A stretch of 64,000 nt of DNA from contig NZ_VYTY01000003.1 in the NCBI RefSeq assembly GCF_009821115.1, positions 124,001 to 188,000 on the forward strand, written 5' to 3'. A model generated the notes under the pieces. The model saw only the letters and a list, made by a program, of their open reading frames with translations, was not told the origin of the DNA and made no database searches. A program made the translations under genes and the position numbers. This document shows, one piece after another, positions 17,790-27,233 of the stretch; the first letter of the stretch is position 1; every line of letters begins with the position of its first letter. Origin of the DNA: Nitrincola alkalisediminis. GTDB taxonomy: Bacteria; Pseudomonadota; Gammaproteobacteria; Pseudomonadales; Balneatricaceae.

Positions 17790-18848
17790 ATGTATTTTGG
17801 TAGTGATAATCAAGCGGGGGTTTCTGCAGCGATCATGCAAGCATTGGTTGAGGCGAATCAGGGCATCGCTGCTGCGTACAGTGATGATGAGTGGACGCAT
17901 CGAGCTCGGGCAGCAATTGCCGATTGGTTTGAATGTGACGCTGATGTTCATTTTGTCAGCACCGGTACCGCTGCTAACTGTCTAGCTTTAGCCTGTAGTC
18001 TAGAGCCTTGGCAAATTGCGTTGTGCCATGGGCAAGCTCATATTATCAATGATGAGTTAACGGCTCCCGAGTTTTTTACAGGGGGCGCACGTTTACTTGG
18101 GCTTGATGCGCAAGCACCTAAGCTGAGTGCTATAACCCTAGCGCATACACTAAGCCAAGGCTCTGCGCATCCTCCACACAATGCCGAACCCGCGGTACTC
18201 AGCCTGACTCAGCTGACAGAGTCAGGCCAAGTCTATAGCCTAGAAGAACTGCGTGAACTCACGGACATTGCTCATCAGTATGGCTTAATTGTCCACATGG
18301 ATGGCGCTCGTTTTACAAATGCGTTGGTGAGTTTGGATTGCAGTCCGGCTGAAATGACATGGCGTGTTGGCATTGATGTGTTGAGCCTAGGGGCAACCAA
18401 AAATGGTGCCATGACTGCCGAAGCCGTGATCTTTTTTAAACCCACCTTAGCCAAAAAATTTGTTCATATGCGTAAACGTTCTGGGCATCTGTTATCCAAA
18501 AGTCGTTGGATCAGTGCCCAGTTTCTGGCTTGGCTAAAAAACGACCACTGGCGGGAGTTGGCACTTCATGCTAACCAGCAGGCACGGCAACTGTCGGCAG
18601 GCATTGCTGAACACCCCAAGTGCCGCATCGTATGGCCAACACAAGGCAATGAGGTATTTGCAGTGATGCCCAAAGCATTGATTCAATCGCTTCGAGACCA
18701 AGGTGGTATATTCTATGAGTGGACGCCCAGTTTTGTTCCTGCAGAGCAGCGGGTACGAGAGCATGAGGCGATGGTACGCTTAGTCTGTTCCTTCCAAACT
18801 AAGCCCTGCGAGGTCGTGCAGTTTATTGATGCATTGCACCGAACGTAA
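17790..18848 (+). CDS. Threonine-aldolase-like PLP enzyme (beta-eliminating lyase family)
   Basis: PLP fold-type I enzyme of 352 residues, likely cleaving L-threonine/L-allo-threonine to glycine and acetaldehyde. Landmarks: MYFGSDNQAGVSAAIMQAL at the N-terminus, FVSTGTAANCLAL, LTQLTESGQVYSLEEL, VHMDGARFTNAL and the PLP-binding Lys in LSLGATKNGAMTAEAV. The ATG at 17790 follows GAGGTGATG. No partner genes are evident; the iron-uptake operon begins 106 bp downstream with its own Fur-type site. A related beta-elimination role cannot be excluded. Confidence 0.88.
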   Translation: MYFGSDNQAGVSAAIMQALVEANQGIAAAYSDDEWTHRARAAIADWFECDADVHFVSTGTAANCLALACSLEPWQIALCHGQAHIINDELTAPEFFTGGARLLGLDAQAPKLSAITLAHTLSQGSAHPPHNAEPAVLSLTQLTESGQVYSLEELRELTDIAHQYGLIVHMDGARFTNALVSLDCSPAEMTWRVGIDVLSLGATKNGAMTAEAVIFFKPTLAKKFVHMRKRSGHLLSKSRWISAQFLAWLKNDHWRELALHANQQARQLSAGIAEHPKCRIVWPTQGNEVFAVMPKALIQSLRDQGGIFYEWTPSFVPAEQRVREHEAMVRLVCSFQTKPCEVVQFIDALHRT

Positions 18849-18895
18849 ACAGTATTCTAGACTGTTCGTTACAAAATAACTCTGTTAACATGAAC

Positions 18896-18914
18896 CTTTA
18901 TGATAATTATTCGT
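18896..18914 (+). promoter_or_regulatory. Candidate Fur box before the siderophore-uptake operon
   Basis: The core TGATAATTATTCG lies 41 bases before the SIP gene start. Aligned with the 19-base Fur consensus GATAATGATAATCATTATC it matches about 12 positions, with the left and central TGATAAT intact. It is weaker than the site at 51501-51519 but in the expected place. Confidence 0.45.
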
Positions 18915-18954
18915 CTTAACTTGGCGATCATTACATAGGTTTAAGGAGTTAAGG

Positions 18955-19752
18955 ATGCGTCAGTTACGACCTCGTATTGTTGAGGTGCGCTCAAAGCAGC
19001 GTTTGTCATCTCAACTTATGCGTTTAGAGTTACAGGGTGATCTTGAGGATTATCCTGTTCCGCAGCCTGCTGCACATATCAAGTTGATGTTACCTAAAGC
19101 AGGGCAGACATCACCTCAAATACCCGACATCGTTCAGGGTAAACCACGATGGGAAGATCTCTCTAGTAAACCTTGGGTGCGCACCTATACCGTGCGTCAC
19201 TTCGATTCAGTCCGCCAATTGATGACAGTGGATATGGTGCTGCATGGGGCAGGGCCCGCTTGCGACTGGGCAAATGGCGCGGTTATTGGCAGTCGACTGG
19301 CCGTTACTTTGCCGGGTGGCCCAAACCCGATGTTGCCGCCAGCGGATGTTTACTGGTTAGCGGGTGATTTGACGGCCCTGCCAGGTATCGCCGCATTATT
19401 GGAGAACCTCCCAGACAGTGCTCAAGGACAAGTCTGGCTGCAGATGGCAGAAAACGTGCGTCATTTGTTGGGTGCAGTACCCGCTGGTATCGAGGTGCAT
19501 TGGCTTGCAGCGTCTTCTACACCGGACGCTTTGCAGCTCTTACCGGCCCTGCAGGAAGCAAAGCTACCTGATCCTAAGTCCGTGTCATTTTGGCTTGCAG
19601 GGGAGCACCATGAAATCGTGGCCTTACGCAACTGGTTAAGACAGGAATGTGGTGTCGATAAATCGCACCTATATGCGGTGCCGTATTGGAAGCGACAAGC
19701 GGATGAGGAAGCGTATCACCGTGAACGACATCAAGTTATGGATGAGGAGTGA
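18955..19752 (+). CDS. Siderophore-interacting protein (FAD ferric-siderophore reductase, ViuB-like)
   Basis: Cytoplasmic flavoreductase of 265 residues that releases iron from imported ferric-siderophore. SIP marks: FAD-binding WVRTYTVRHFD, the domain junction AGDLTALPGIAALLENLP, FWLAGEHHEI and the C-terminal PYWKRQADEEAYHRER. The ATG at 18955 has AAGGAG plus TAAGG before it. It is first in a five-gene operon in which every following gene overlaps or nearly overlaps its neighbour, and a Fur-like site lies just upstream, so iron starvation should induce it. Confidence 0.93.
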   Translation: MRQLRPRIVEVRSKQRLSSQLMRLELQGDLEDYPVPQPAAHIKLMLPKAGQTSPQIPDIVQGKPRWEDLSSKPWVRTYTVRHFDSVRQLMTVDMVLHGAGPACDWANGAVIGSRLAVTLPGGPNPMLPPADVYWLAGDLTALPGIAALLENLPDSAQGQVWLQMAENVRHLLGAVPAGIEVHWLAASSTPDALQLLPALQEAKLPDPKSVSFWLAGEHHEIVALRNWLRQECGVDKSHLYAVPYWKRQADEEAYHRERHQVMDEE

Positions 19753-19757
19753 GTTGG

Positions 19758-20669
19758 ATGCAGTTGTTTAGACAGGTGTGTGGATGGGTTGTGTTGTCAG
19801 TGATGTTGATCGGGCCTGTCTCGGCTGAGATTCTAGTGCAGCATAAACAAGGAGAGTTGCGGCTTCAGCAGGTTCCACAGCGAGTGGTGACATTTGATTT
19901 AGGTGTTTTGGACTCGTTGGATGCCTTAGGGGTGGATGTCGTAGGGGTGCCTAAGGACTTCTTGCCACCTCATTTAACACAGTATGCCGATGACCGTTAC
20001 CAACAGATAGGTTCCTTATTTGAACCGGATTTTGAGGCATTGGCGGCTTTAAAGCCCGATTTAATTATCATTGGTGGCCGTTCAGCACCCAGTTTTCGTC
20101 AATTAAGTCGTCTTGCGCCTACATTGGATTTAACCCACGATTATACCGATTTTCTTCCCGATTTTTATCAAAATGCACGAATATTAGGGAAAGTCTTTGA
20201 TAAAGAAGAGGACGTCGAAGCACGTCTGTCACAAATTGATACCCAGTTGCAAGACACCCGTGAATTGGCAGCCAATATTGAAAATGGATTGGTCATCATT
20301 ACCTCGGGTGGGCGGGTATCTGCGTATGGCGTGGGTTCACGCACAGGCTGGTTGCATGAACATCTAGGGATCACGCCAGCGGTTGATAATCTTAAAGAAG
20401 GTACGCATGGTGACCCTGTGTCCTTTGAGTTTATCCTAAAAACAGATCCTGAGTACTTGTTTGTTCTGGATCGTGATACGGCCATCAATTCAGGTGCGGG
20501 TGCTGCTCGGACTCTGCTCGATAATGAGCTGATGCATCAGACTCGTGCTTGGCAAGCGGACCGAGTGATCTACCTTAATCCGCAAATTTGGTACGTGACT
20601 GTGTCAGGGCTGAATGCGACGCCTGCCATGATTGAGGAAGTTCATGACGCGCTTCAACGAGCACAGTAA
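19758..20669 (+). CDS. Siderophore ABC transporter substrate-binding protein (FatB/VctP-like)
   Basis: Periplasmic ferric-siderophore binding protein, PF01497 fold, about 303 residues. The ATG at 19758 (AGGAG at 19745-19749) yields a clean signal peptide ending near GPVSAEI; a GTG at 19749 overlaps the SIP stop and is less likely. Motifs: VVTFDLGVLDSLDALGVDVV, GSLFEPDFEALAALKPDLII and DPEYLFVLDRDTAI, typical of the FatB/VctP/CeuE catechol-siderophore group. The 3' end overlaps the first permease gene by 26 bp. Confidence 0.9.
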   Translation: MQLFRQVCGWVVLSVMLIGPVSAEILVQHKQGELRLQQVPQRVVTFDLGVLDSLDALGVDVVGVPKDFLPPHLTQYADDRYQQIGSLFEPDFEALAALKPDLIIIGGRSAPSFRQLSRLAPTLDLTHDYTDFLPDFYQNARILGKVFDKEEDVEARLSQIDTQLQDTRELAANIENGLVIITSGGRVSAYGVGSRTGWLHEHLGITPAVDNLKEGTHGDPVSFEFILKTDPEYLFVLDRDTAINSGAGAARTLLDNELMHQTRAWQADRVIYLNPQIWYVTVSGLNATPAMIEEVHDALQRAQ

Positions 20670-21630
20670 GCCGATTGTCTCCATGCGTTTGATGCTAGGC
20701 GTGGCTGTTTTAGCACTCTTAGCATTATGCAGCATGATGGTTGGAGTGATGGACCTTTCGTTGATGAATTTAACCGATGAATCAACTCAGGTCTTGCTGA
20801 TCAGTCGAATCCCCAGAACCTTGGCGGTCATGCTCACCGGGGTTTCTTTGGCTGTTGCGGGTATGGTGATGCAAATGCTGGCCCGTAACCGTTTTGTAGA
20901 GCCGTCCACTACGGGCACGCTGGAGTCCGCTTTGCTGGGGATGCTAGTGGTGGCGTTGTTTGCTCCCGGTTTGGGCGTGATGTCCAAGACCTTGATTGCA
21001 ACGGCCTTTGCAATGGGGGGGAGTTTGATATTCATGTTGCTCCTACGCTCAATACCCTTACGTTCAGCTGTCATGGTACCGTTGGTGGGCATTATGTTCT
21101 CCAGTGTTGTCGCGGCCGTGGCAACCTTTATTGCCTATCGCTTTAATCTGTTGCAGTCCTTGGCGAATTGGACCAATGGTGATTTTTCTGTATTGCTGCG
21201 CGGTCGTTATGAGTTGTTGTGGATCACCTTGGTCTGTGCCGTTTTGGCCTATCTCTATGCAGACCGTTTTACTCTGGCTGGCATGGGGCGAAGCTTCACC
21301 ACTAATTTGGGGATGAACTATAGCGTCGTGCTGTTTACAGGATTGTTGCTGGTATCGATGATTGCGGCCATTACGGTGACAACAGCAGGTATGGTGCCCT
21401 TTCTTGGGCTGGTCGTACCGAATGTGGTGAGTCTGCTGATGGGCGATAATCTGCGTCGGAGTCTGCCTTGGGTCGCCTTGCTCGGTGCTGGTTTTATGCT
21501 GTTTTGCGACCTTTTAAGCCGCTTACTTCGTTACCCCTATGAGGTGCCAGTGGGTACGGTGATGGGGGTGCTGGGTAGTGTGTTTTTTATCTATCTGTTA
21601 CTGAAGCGAACTCAGCCACGCCATGTTTAG
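20644..21630 (+). CDS. FecCD-family iron-siderophore permease 1
   Basis: Inner-membrane permease of about 328 residues with roughly nine or ten TM helices. FecCD signatures: SRIPRTLAVMLTGVSLAVAG, QMLARNRFVEPSTTGTLES and VTTAGMVPFLGLVVPNVVS, the coupling loop facing the ATPase. The ATG at 20644 with GAGGA (20634-20638) is preferred over an in-frame TTG at 20632. It overlaps the binding-protein gene upstream and the second permease gene downstream (8 bp). FatD/VctD-like, forming a heterodimer with the next product. Confidence 0.9.
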   Translation: MTRFNEHSKPIVSMRLMLGVAVLALLALCSMMVGVMDLSLMNLTDESTQVLLISRIPRTLAVMLTGVSLAVAGMVMQMLARNRFVEPSTTGTLESALLGMLVVALFAPGLGVMSKTLIATAFAMGGSLIFMLLLRSIPLRSAVMVPLVGIMFSSVVAAVATFIAYRFNLLQSLANWTNGDFSVLLRGRYELLWITLVCAVLAYLYADRFTLAGMGRSFTTNLGMNYSVVLFTGLLLVSMIAAITVTTAGMVPFLGLVVPNVVSLLMGDNLRRSLPWVALLGAGFMLFCDLLSRLLRYPYEVPVGTVMGVLGSVFFIYLLLKRTQPRHV

Positions 21631-22582
21631 ATCTTTGTCCCCTAGTATACGTCTGTGGTTGCTGTTGGGGGGTGTTATCCTCGCCAGCCTCCTTTTTATG
21701 ACACTCAATGTGCGAGCTGGCTGGGCATTTACACTGCCCTTTCGCGGCGAAAAACTCTTGGGCTTGCTGTTGGTGGCGTATTGTATCGCTATCTCGACGG
21801 TGTTGTTTCAGACCCTTACCCATAATCGTATTTTAAGCCCCGGCATCATGGGGTTTGATTTTCTCTATTTGTTGCTGCAGTCGCTGATGGTGTACAGCTT
21901 TGGGACGGTTTTTTTCAGCCAAATATCCCCTTCTTTAAAATGGATCGGTGAAGTGCTGGTGATGGTCGGTGTCATGTGCCTATTATTCTATTGGCTGTTT
22001 ATTCGTCAACAGCGTCACCTGCATGTACTGGTCTTGGTCGGGATTATTCTGGGCACCTTGTTTCGCAGCCTAAATGCCATGATTGCTAGGTTAATGGATC
22101 CGGTTGAATTTGATTTGCTGCAGGATGTGATGTTTGCCAGTTTCAATCAAATGGATTCAGCATTGCTGGGTGTGTCTGCGCTGATGGCGTTACTTGTGTC
22201 TGTTTTGGGATGGCGATACCATCATGCCTTGGATGTATTGGCGCTGGGCAGTGATCAAGCCGTGAATCTGGGCTTAAATCCACGTCGATTGATGATGCTG
22301 ATTTTGATCGCAATCGCAATATTGGTTTCGGTCTCGACGGCGTTGGTGGGGCCGGTAACCTTTTTTGGATTGCTGGTGGCCAACCTTGCGTATTCGTTAG
22401 CCGGTACTCATCGACATGTGTATGTATTGCCGATGGCTTTTGGTTTAGCGGCAATTATTTTGATTGCCGGGCAGGCGGTGTTGGAGCATTTGCTTAGCTT
22501 TGGAACCGGGTTGAGTGTGATTATTGAGTTTATAGGTGGACTGTTTTTTCTGATGTTGGTGATACGGCAGGGTAGAAGATGA
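21623..22582 (+). CDS. FecCD-family iron-siderophore permease 2
   Basis: Second subunit of the permease pair, 319 residues, with helices such as LWLLLGGVILASLLFMTL and VIIEFIGGLFFLMLVI. The family motifs are GFDFLYLLLQSL, LGLNPRRLMMLILIAIA and STALVGPVTFFGLLVANL. It starts inside the end of permease 1 and its stop overlaps the ATPase start as ATGA, indicating translational coupling. FatC/VctG-like. A heterodimeric pair fits the FatBCDE type rather than the single-permease type used at 53709. Confidence 0.9.
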   Translation: MFRSLSPSIRLWLLLGGVILASLLFMTLNVRAGWAFTLPFRGEKLLGLLLVAYCIAISTVLFQTLTHNRILSPGIMGFDFLYLLLQSLMVYSFGTVFFSQISPSLKWIGEVLVMVGVMCLLFYWLFIRQQRHLHVLVLVGIILGTLFRSLNAMIARLMDPVEFDLLQDVMFASFNQMDSALLGVSALMALLVSVLGWRYHHALDVLALGSDQAVNLGLNPRRLMMLILIAIAILVSVSTALVGPVTFFGLLVANLAYSLAGTHRHVYVLPMAFGLAAIILIAGQAVLEHLLSFGTGLSVIIEFIGGLFFLMLVIRQGRR

Positions 22583-23337
22583 TCGAGGTAAATGGGCTGA
22601 ATAAGGCCTATCAAACACAAAAAGTCGTTGATCAGGTGAGTTTTCAACTGAAAGGCGCGGGTGTCACAGCCATCATCGGTCCAAACGGTGCCGGAAAATC
22701 GACGCTACTGGGGTTGATCAGTCGTTTGCAGCATCCAGATCAAGGTTGGGTTCGTGTGGATGAGCTGGATGTTCATCACTGTGCGGGTGATCGTTTAGCG
22801 CAGACTCTGGCGATTTTACGTCAGGAAAATCAAATCAGCACACGTTTGACGGTCGAGGACTTGGTTAGTTTTGGTCGATATCCTTACAGCAAGGGACGGA
22901 TCAATGAACAGGATTTGTATAAAATCGAGCAGGCGCTGGTGTTTCTGGACTTAACCGACCTGCGTCATCGTTATCTGGATGAGCTGTCCGGCGGGCAGCG
23001 ACAACGCGCCTATATTGCCATGGTGCTGTGTCAGGATACTCGTTATCTGCTCTTGGACGAGCCACTCAATAACCTAGATATGAAACACGCCGTTGGTATT
23101 ATGAAACTGTTGCGTCGTGCGGCAGATGAAATGGGCAAGCAGGTTGTGCTGGTGCTGCATGATATTAACTTTGCTGCCACCTACGCGGATTGTATTTTAG
23201 CGATGAAGGAAGGGCAATTGGTGTATATGGGCAGCCCTGAGGTCGTCATTACGCCTGAGATTATGCTGGACTTGTATGATCTGGAGATGACCATTCAGCA
23301 GGTTCGGGGCAAGCCAGTTGCGTTTTATTATTGTTAG
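22579..23337 (+). CDS. Iron-siderophore ABC transporter ATPase (FatE/VctC-like)
   Basis: ATPase of 252 residues driving the two FecCD permeases. Walker A GPNGAGKSTL, signature LSGGQRQRAY, Walker B YLLLDEPLNNLD and switch His VLHDINFAATYAD are all intact. The arrangement SIP, binding protein, two permeases, ATPase is a complete inner-membrane uptake and reduction module. No TonB-dependent receptor or siderophore biosynthesis gene is adjacent, so outer-membrane passage must be encoded elsewhere. It is followed by a convergent IclR gene 38 bp away. Confidence 0.93.
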   Translation: MIEVNGLNKAYQTQKVVDQVSFQLKGAGVTAIIGPNGAGKSTLLGLISRLQHPDQGWVRVDELDVHHCAGDRLAQTLAILRQENQISTRLTVEDLVSFGRYPYSKGRINEQDLYKIEQALVFLDLTDLRHRYLDELSGGQRQRAYIAMVLCQDTRYLLLDEPLNNLDMKHAVGIMKLLRRAADEMGKQVVLVLHDINFAATYADCILAMKEGQLVYMGSPEVVITPEIMLDLYDLEMTIQQVRGKPVAFYYC

Positions 23338-23375
23338 GAGTGAGCTTGCCAGTTATTAAGGTTAGTAGAGTGACG

Positions 23376-24113
23376 TTACAGTGACTGTGCTTTATGCCCA
23401 ATAATGGCCGTGACTTCTTTTAAGCGAGAAATCAGAGCTTCCTGATTAAACAGCTCAAAAGCTGTAGAGCTGCCGACCAGCGCTAAGCTGCCCAGAATAT
23501 CGTCTGTTTTAGGATTGAGGATAGGAGCAGAAATGCCTGTTAACCCTAAATTAAGCTCATCATGAGTTAGGCTATAGCCATCTTTGCGTATCGTTTTGGT
23601 GATCTGGTTGAATTCTTTCCAGCTTAAATCATACTCGGGGTTATCTTGAATCATTTCTTCATAAATACGCTTAAGTCTGTTTGCTTTTTGAAATGAAATC
23701 AGTACCTTAGATTGAGCTCCTTTAAACAAAGGAAGTGGGCGGCCCCGACCAAAAGCATACCCTAGCTTTTGTTGTGCGGATTCAATATGTGTATTAATGA
23801 TATGCCCATCATAGTAAACGCTTAAGTAAACGGTCAGGCCAGTTGTTATTGCAAGCTCTGCCATCATTTCACGACCAGTAGAGATTAATGGGTCGTACTT
23901 TCGCATCATCCAATCAAGTTCAATGATACGGGGTCCTAAGGTGTAGTTACCGTCAACTCGCGACAGTAGACCTACATCACATAGCTCTTTGACATAGCGA
24001 TAGGCCGTTGCGCGCGAAAGAGACATCTGCTGCGCGATATCTTCTACATTGATTACAAGTCTGTCAGGAGAAAAAATATCCAGTACGTTTAACATTTTGG
24101 TAAGGCTTGTCAT
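23376..24113 (-). CDS. IclR-family transcriptional regulator
   Basis: 245 residues: N-terminal winged helix (VEDIAQQMSLSRATAYRYVK, then ELCDVGLLSRVDGNYTLG) and a C-terminal IclR effector domain (YSLTHDELNLGLTGISAPIL, then GSLALVG). It diverges from the porin gene across about 260 bp that contain a TCnCATnATGAGA-type palindrome (24146-24170), so it is the best local candidate to control the whole catabolic island and itself. IclR proteins often sense aromatic or carboxylic acid ligands; the ligand here is unknown. Confidence 0.9.
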   Translation of the reverse strand: MTSLTKMLNVLDIFSPDRLVINVEDIAQQMSLSRATAYRYVKELCDVGLLSRVDGNYTLGPRIIELDWMMRKYDPLISTGREMMAELAITTGLTVYLSVYYDGHIINTHIESAQQKLGYAFGRGRPLPLFKGAQSKVLISFQKANRLKRIYEEMIQDNPEYDLSWKEFNQITKTIRKDGYSLTHDELNLGLTGISAPILNPKTDDILGSLALVGSSTAFELFNQEALISRLKEVTAIIGHKAQSL

Positions 24114-24145
24114 CTACCCGCTCACTATAGTCACTTTAGGTGGCA

Positions 24146-24170
24146 AAATTATCACATAATGAGATATTTT
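24146..24170. promoter_or_regulatory. Imperfect palindrome in the IclR/porin divergent promoter
   Basis: The 15-base core ATCACATAATGAGAT (24151-24165) pairs at six of seven positions, and the A/T-rich flanks extend the symmetry (10 of 12 positions per arm). It lies 33 bp before the IclR start codon. It resembles the much stronger palindrome at 27417-27455. Weaker relatives lie nearby (ATCTTATTGTGAGAAT near 24274; ATCTCACAT near 24335). Confidence 0.55.
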
Positions 24171-24372
24171 AGGGAATAGCCTGTTTTGTGTGTTAGCCAT
24201 GCTAAGTGCTTATAAGTTAAGCGATCTAGGCGTTTTTAAAGGATATAGCGTAGTTTTGTAATATTTATTCAGTATCTTATTGTGAGAATAATATGAAAAA
24301 TTATGTTGCAAATAGGCTTGCTGTATGTAAATAATCTCACATGTCAATAAATGATGATCTGTGAGGGTGTCT

Positions 24373-25650
24373 ATGAATAATAATATGTGGAAAATGGGTG
24401 CAAAATGTCGTTTAGCCGTCGCTGTATTGGCATGTAGTTCTGCCGCGGTACAGGCATATCCGTTAATTGAGAGTGATTCCACCCAGATTAATCTGGATGT
24501 AGAGGCGGTCATGGGGGTGTTTAGCAGCGGAGAGACCTATGGCAACAGCAATTCATCCCCCTCATGGACGGAGGGATATATTAAGTATGGGTTTTCAGGT
24601 GCTCATCAGCTCAACCAGGGTGAGGTCTTTGGAGCGATTAATGCAGTGACTAGCGGTACTTGGGGGGACGGAGATGCTTCCGGTGCCACCACAGGGAAAG
24701 AGCGTAAGACGGATCTCGAAGATCTTTTTTTAGGGTACCGTTCGGATTTTTTTGAGGTGTCGGTTGGTCGTCAAAACATAACGATTGGTGATGGTTTTCT
24801 CTTAAATGGAGACGGTCTGAATTTAGGTAAAGGGGCTGGTCCTGAAGAGCTAAATCGAGGAGGTGCTTACTGGTTGGCACCTCGTAAAGCGTTTGATAAG
24901 ACCGCTCTGGTCAGGTTAGGCGGTGACTTAGGGGTGCGATCAGACCTGTTCTGGTTTGAGTCGGATAATGTTGCCCAAGGAAAGCCAGAAATGGCAGGTA
25001 TTAATATTGAGCATGTTTCGGAGTTAGGTGTTGTTGGATTCATGCACCTTAAAGGATTGGATGTTGATGACGTGTGGGGTAACCCCGCTCGTGATGGTCA
25101 GAAGACGACAAGCTTGAGATATCAAGGCAGTGCTGGAGTTGACAATCTGTTTTTGTCAGCCGAATACGTGCATCAGTCCCAGGGTGACAATAGTGGCAGC
25201 AGTAAAGCATGGTATGCTGAAGCGGGTTGGACTTTTGCGGATTTATCATGGTCGCCAAGTGTTAATTACCGCTATACGCGATATAACACGGGCTATGACC
25301 CACTATTCTTTGGTTTTAACCGCGGCTATGGTACCTGGTTCCAGGGAGAAGTGGCCGCAAACTATGCAGGGCCTTTTGGGACTGATTCTGTGATCCATTA
25401 TTTGGGTGTAACGGCACAGCCCGCTGATCTGCTGTCGGTTGGAGTTGGATATTTTGATTTTAATAAGACCATAGGCGGTAGTGGCGATAATGATGCCAGA
25501 GAGCTAAATTTTTGGGCTGAGTGGGTTGTTAATGATCACCTGATCCTTAGCCCCTTGATTGGTTTCTACAAACCCGATTCGGCTAACGGCACGCAAGGAA
25601 GTACAAAGCTCAATACCTATGGGCAGATCATGGCAGTAATTCCTTTTTGA
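24373..25650 (+). CDS. Outer-membrane beta-barrel porin (alginate-export/OprD-like)
   Basis: Predicted outer-membrane channel of about 425 residues. Signal peptide LAVAVLACSSAAVQAYPLIE, then alternating amphipathic strands rich in aromatic girdle residues, ending in a C-terminal Phe (QIMAVIPF) typical of BAM substrates. The segment VSVGRQNITIGDGFLLNGDG resembles alginate-export-type porins. The ATG at 24373 has GAGGG at 24363-24367; an in-frame GTG at 24361 is less likely. Placed between IclR and a dehydrogenase, it probably lets the pathway substrate through the outer membrane. Confidence 0.82.
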   Translation: MNNNMWKMGAKCRLAVAVLACSSAAVQAYPLIESDSTQINLDVEAVMGVFSSGETYGNSNSSPSWTEGYIKYGFSGAHQLNQGEVFGAINAVTSGTWGDGDASGATTGKERKTDLEDLFLGYRSDFFEVSVGRQNITIGDGFLLNGDGLNLGKGAGPEELNRGGAYWLAPRKAFDKTALVRLGGDLGVRSDLFWFESDNVAQGKPEMAGINIEHVSELGVVGFMHLKGLDVDDVWGNPARDGQKTTSLRYQGSAGVDNLFLSAEYVHQSQGDNSGSSKAWYAEAGWTFADLSWSPSVNYRYTRYNTGYDPLFFGFNRGYGTWFQGEVAANYAGPFGTDSVIHYLGVTAQPADLLSVGVGYFDFNKTIGGSGDNDARELNFWAEWVVNDHLILSPLIGFYKPDSANGTQGSTKLNTYGQIMAVIPF

Positions 25651-25708
25651 ACTACTGAAGACTGAGTCGCGGTAGGGTGTCAATTATACGAATAACAAGG
25701 TGAATGAA

Positions 25709-27121
25709 ATGATTAATCACTACAAGCTCCTAATCAATGGACAATGGCAGGAAGGAGCCGATCAAGCATTTGAGGTAAAAAATCCATCAACGTTGGAGAC
25801 GATTGCTACTTGTGCTAATGCTACACCAGAGCAGTTAGACCTGGCTGTCGAGGCTGCCACTGAGGCATTTAAACATTGGCGAAATGTTTCCCATGCTGAA
25901 AAACAGCAGATACTTCATCGCATTGCCGATGATGTGACCGAAGCACGTGATGAAATAGCAACATTAATTGTTGCTGAGCAAGGAAAACCACTGTTTTTAG
26001 CGCGAGGTGAGGTCGAAGGTGGTGTTGCTTGGCTTCGTTATGCTGCTGATCAGGAAATTCCAGTTGAGCTTGTTGAAGAAACAGCTGAAAAGCGGATTGA
26101 ATTGCATCGTAAACCTTTAGGGGTGGTGGCTTCAATTACACCTTGGAATTGGCCCTTCATGATTGCTGTGTGGCATATTGCCCCGGCGCTGAGAGCGGGT
26201 AATACCGTGATTAGCAAACCTTCCTCTCTGACGCCTTTAAGTACCATTAAACTGGTCGAGATTATTAATCGTCACGTCCCGCAAGGCGTTATTAATATAG
26301 TGACAGGTGAGCGTGGTATTGGCAGTGCGATCACTCAGCACTCGGCGATTCAAAAGATTGTTTTTACTGGTTCTACGCCGACAGGGCAGAGTGTAATGCG
26401 CAATGCAGCTGATACGTTAAAACGCCTCACGTTGGAGTTGGGTGGGAATGATGCCGCCATTGTGTTGCCTGGAACAGATATCAATAAAACGGCAGCCGGT
26501 GTGTTTGCTGCGGCATTTCTGAATATGGGTCAAACATGTGCAGCGCTGAAGCGTCTCTATGTTCACGAATCAGAATATGAGGCGCTGTCTGCAGCGTTAG
26601 TTCGTATCTGTCAGGAGCAGGTTGTAGGAGATGGCTTTGAAGAGTCGACGACTTTTGGACCAGTACAGAATCAAGCACAGCTCGATTTGATCATCGATTT
26701 GGTTGAAGACGCCAGACATCATGGCGCCAACATAATGTGCGGTGGTGAAAGGCTGAATCGAGAGGGTTATTTCTTTCCACCTACGATCATTACTGACGTT
26801 AGTAATCATTCTAGGGTCGTTAAAGAGGAACAATTTGGTCCTGTACTTCCCATCATTAAGTACACGGACTTAGAGGATGCTATTGCAATGGCGAATGATT
26901 GTGAAGTTGGACTTGGGGGGTCTGTTTGGGGGCCTGATTCTAACGCGGCTACAGTCGTTGCATCACGATTAGAGTCAGGGGTGGCTTGGGTGAATACGCA
27001 TGCCCAAATTCAACCCAATACCCCCTTCGGAGGCTGCAAAATGTCAGGTTTTGGTGTTGAGTTTGGGTTAGAAGGTTTGTTGGAGTTTACGTCTCATCAA
27101 CTTTTGTATTTGAGCAAATGA
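25709..27121 (+). CDS. NAD(P)-dependent aldehyde dehydrogenase, first of three in the island
   Basis: About 470 residues, ALDH superfamily. Catalytic Cys in NMGQTCAALKRLYV, general-base Glu in LTLELGGNDAAIVLPG, cofactor Asn in ITPWNWPFM and FTGSTPTGQSV for NAD binding. The ATG at 25709 is preferred (AAGG at 25697-25700) over a GTG at 25700. It lies 58 bp after the porin gene, probably co-transcribed, and ends at a strong terminator (27234-27274). It oxidises an unidentified aldehyde. The LELGGNDAAI/ALKRL variant separates it from the betaine-aldehyde- and succinate-semialdehyde-type enzymes further on. Confidence 0.9.
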   Translation: MINHYKLLINGQWQEGADQAFEVKNPSTLETIATCANATPEQLDLAVEAATEAFKHWRNVSHAEKQQILHRIADDVTEARDEIATLIVAEQGKPLFLARGEVEGGVAWLRYAADQEIPVELVEETAEKRIELHRKPLGVVASITPWNWPFMIAVWHIAPALRAGNTVISKPSSLTPLSTIKLVEIINRHVPQGVINIVTGERGIGSAITQHSAIQKIVFTGSTPTGQSVMRNAADTLKRLTLELGGNDAAIVLPGTDINKTAAGVFAAAFLNMGQTCAALKRLYVHESEYEALSAALVRICQEQVVGDGFEESTTFGPVQNQAQLDLIIDLVEDARHHGANIMCGGERLNREGYFFPPTIITDVSNHSRVVKEEQFGPVLPIIKYTDLEDAIAMANDCEVGLGGSVWGPDSNAATVVASRLESGVAWVNTHAQIQPNTPFGGCKMSGFGVEFGLEGLLEFTSHQLLYLSK

Positions 27122-27233
27122 ATGGAGCATTAAATAGGTTAAACCGCTTCAGTTCGATTTGATGATGTCTGTTGCACTTAGTGACACGTCTAATATTTTG
27201 GTCGATCCCCCTTCTCGTTAACGAGATATTCAT

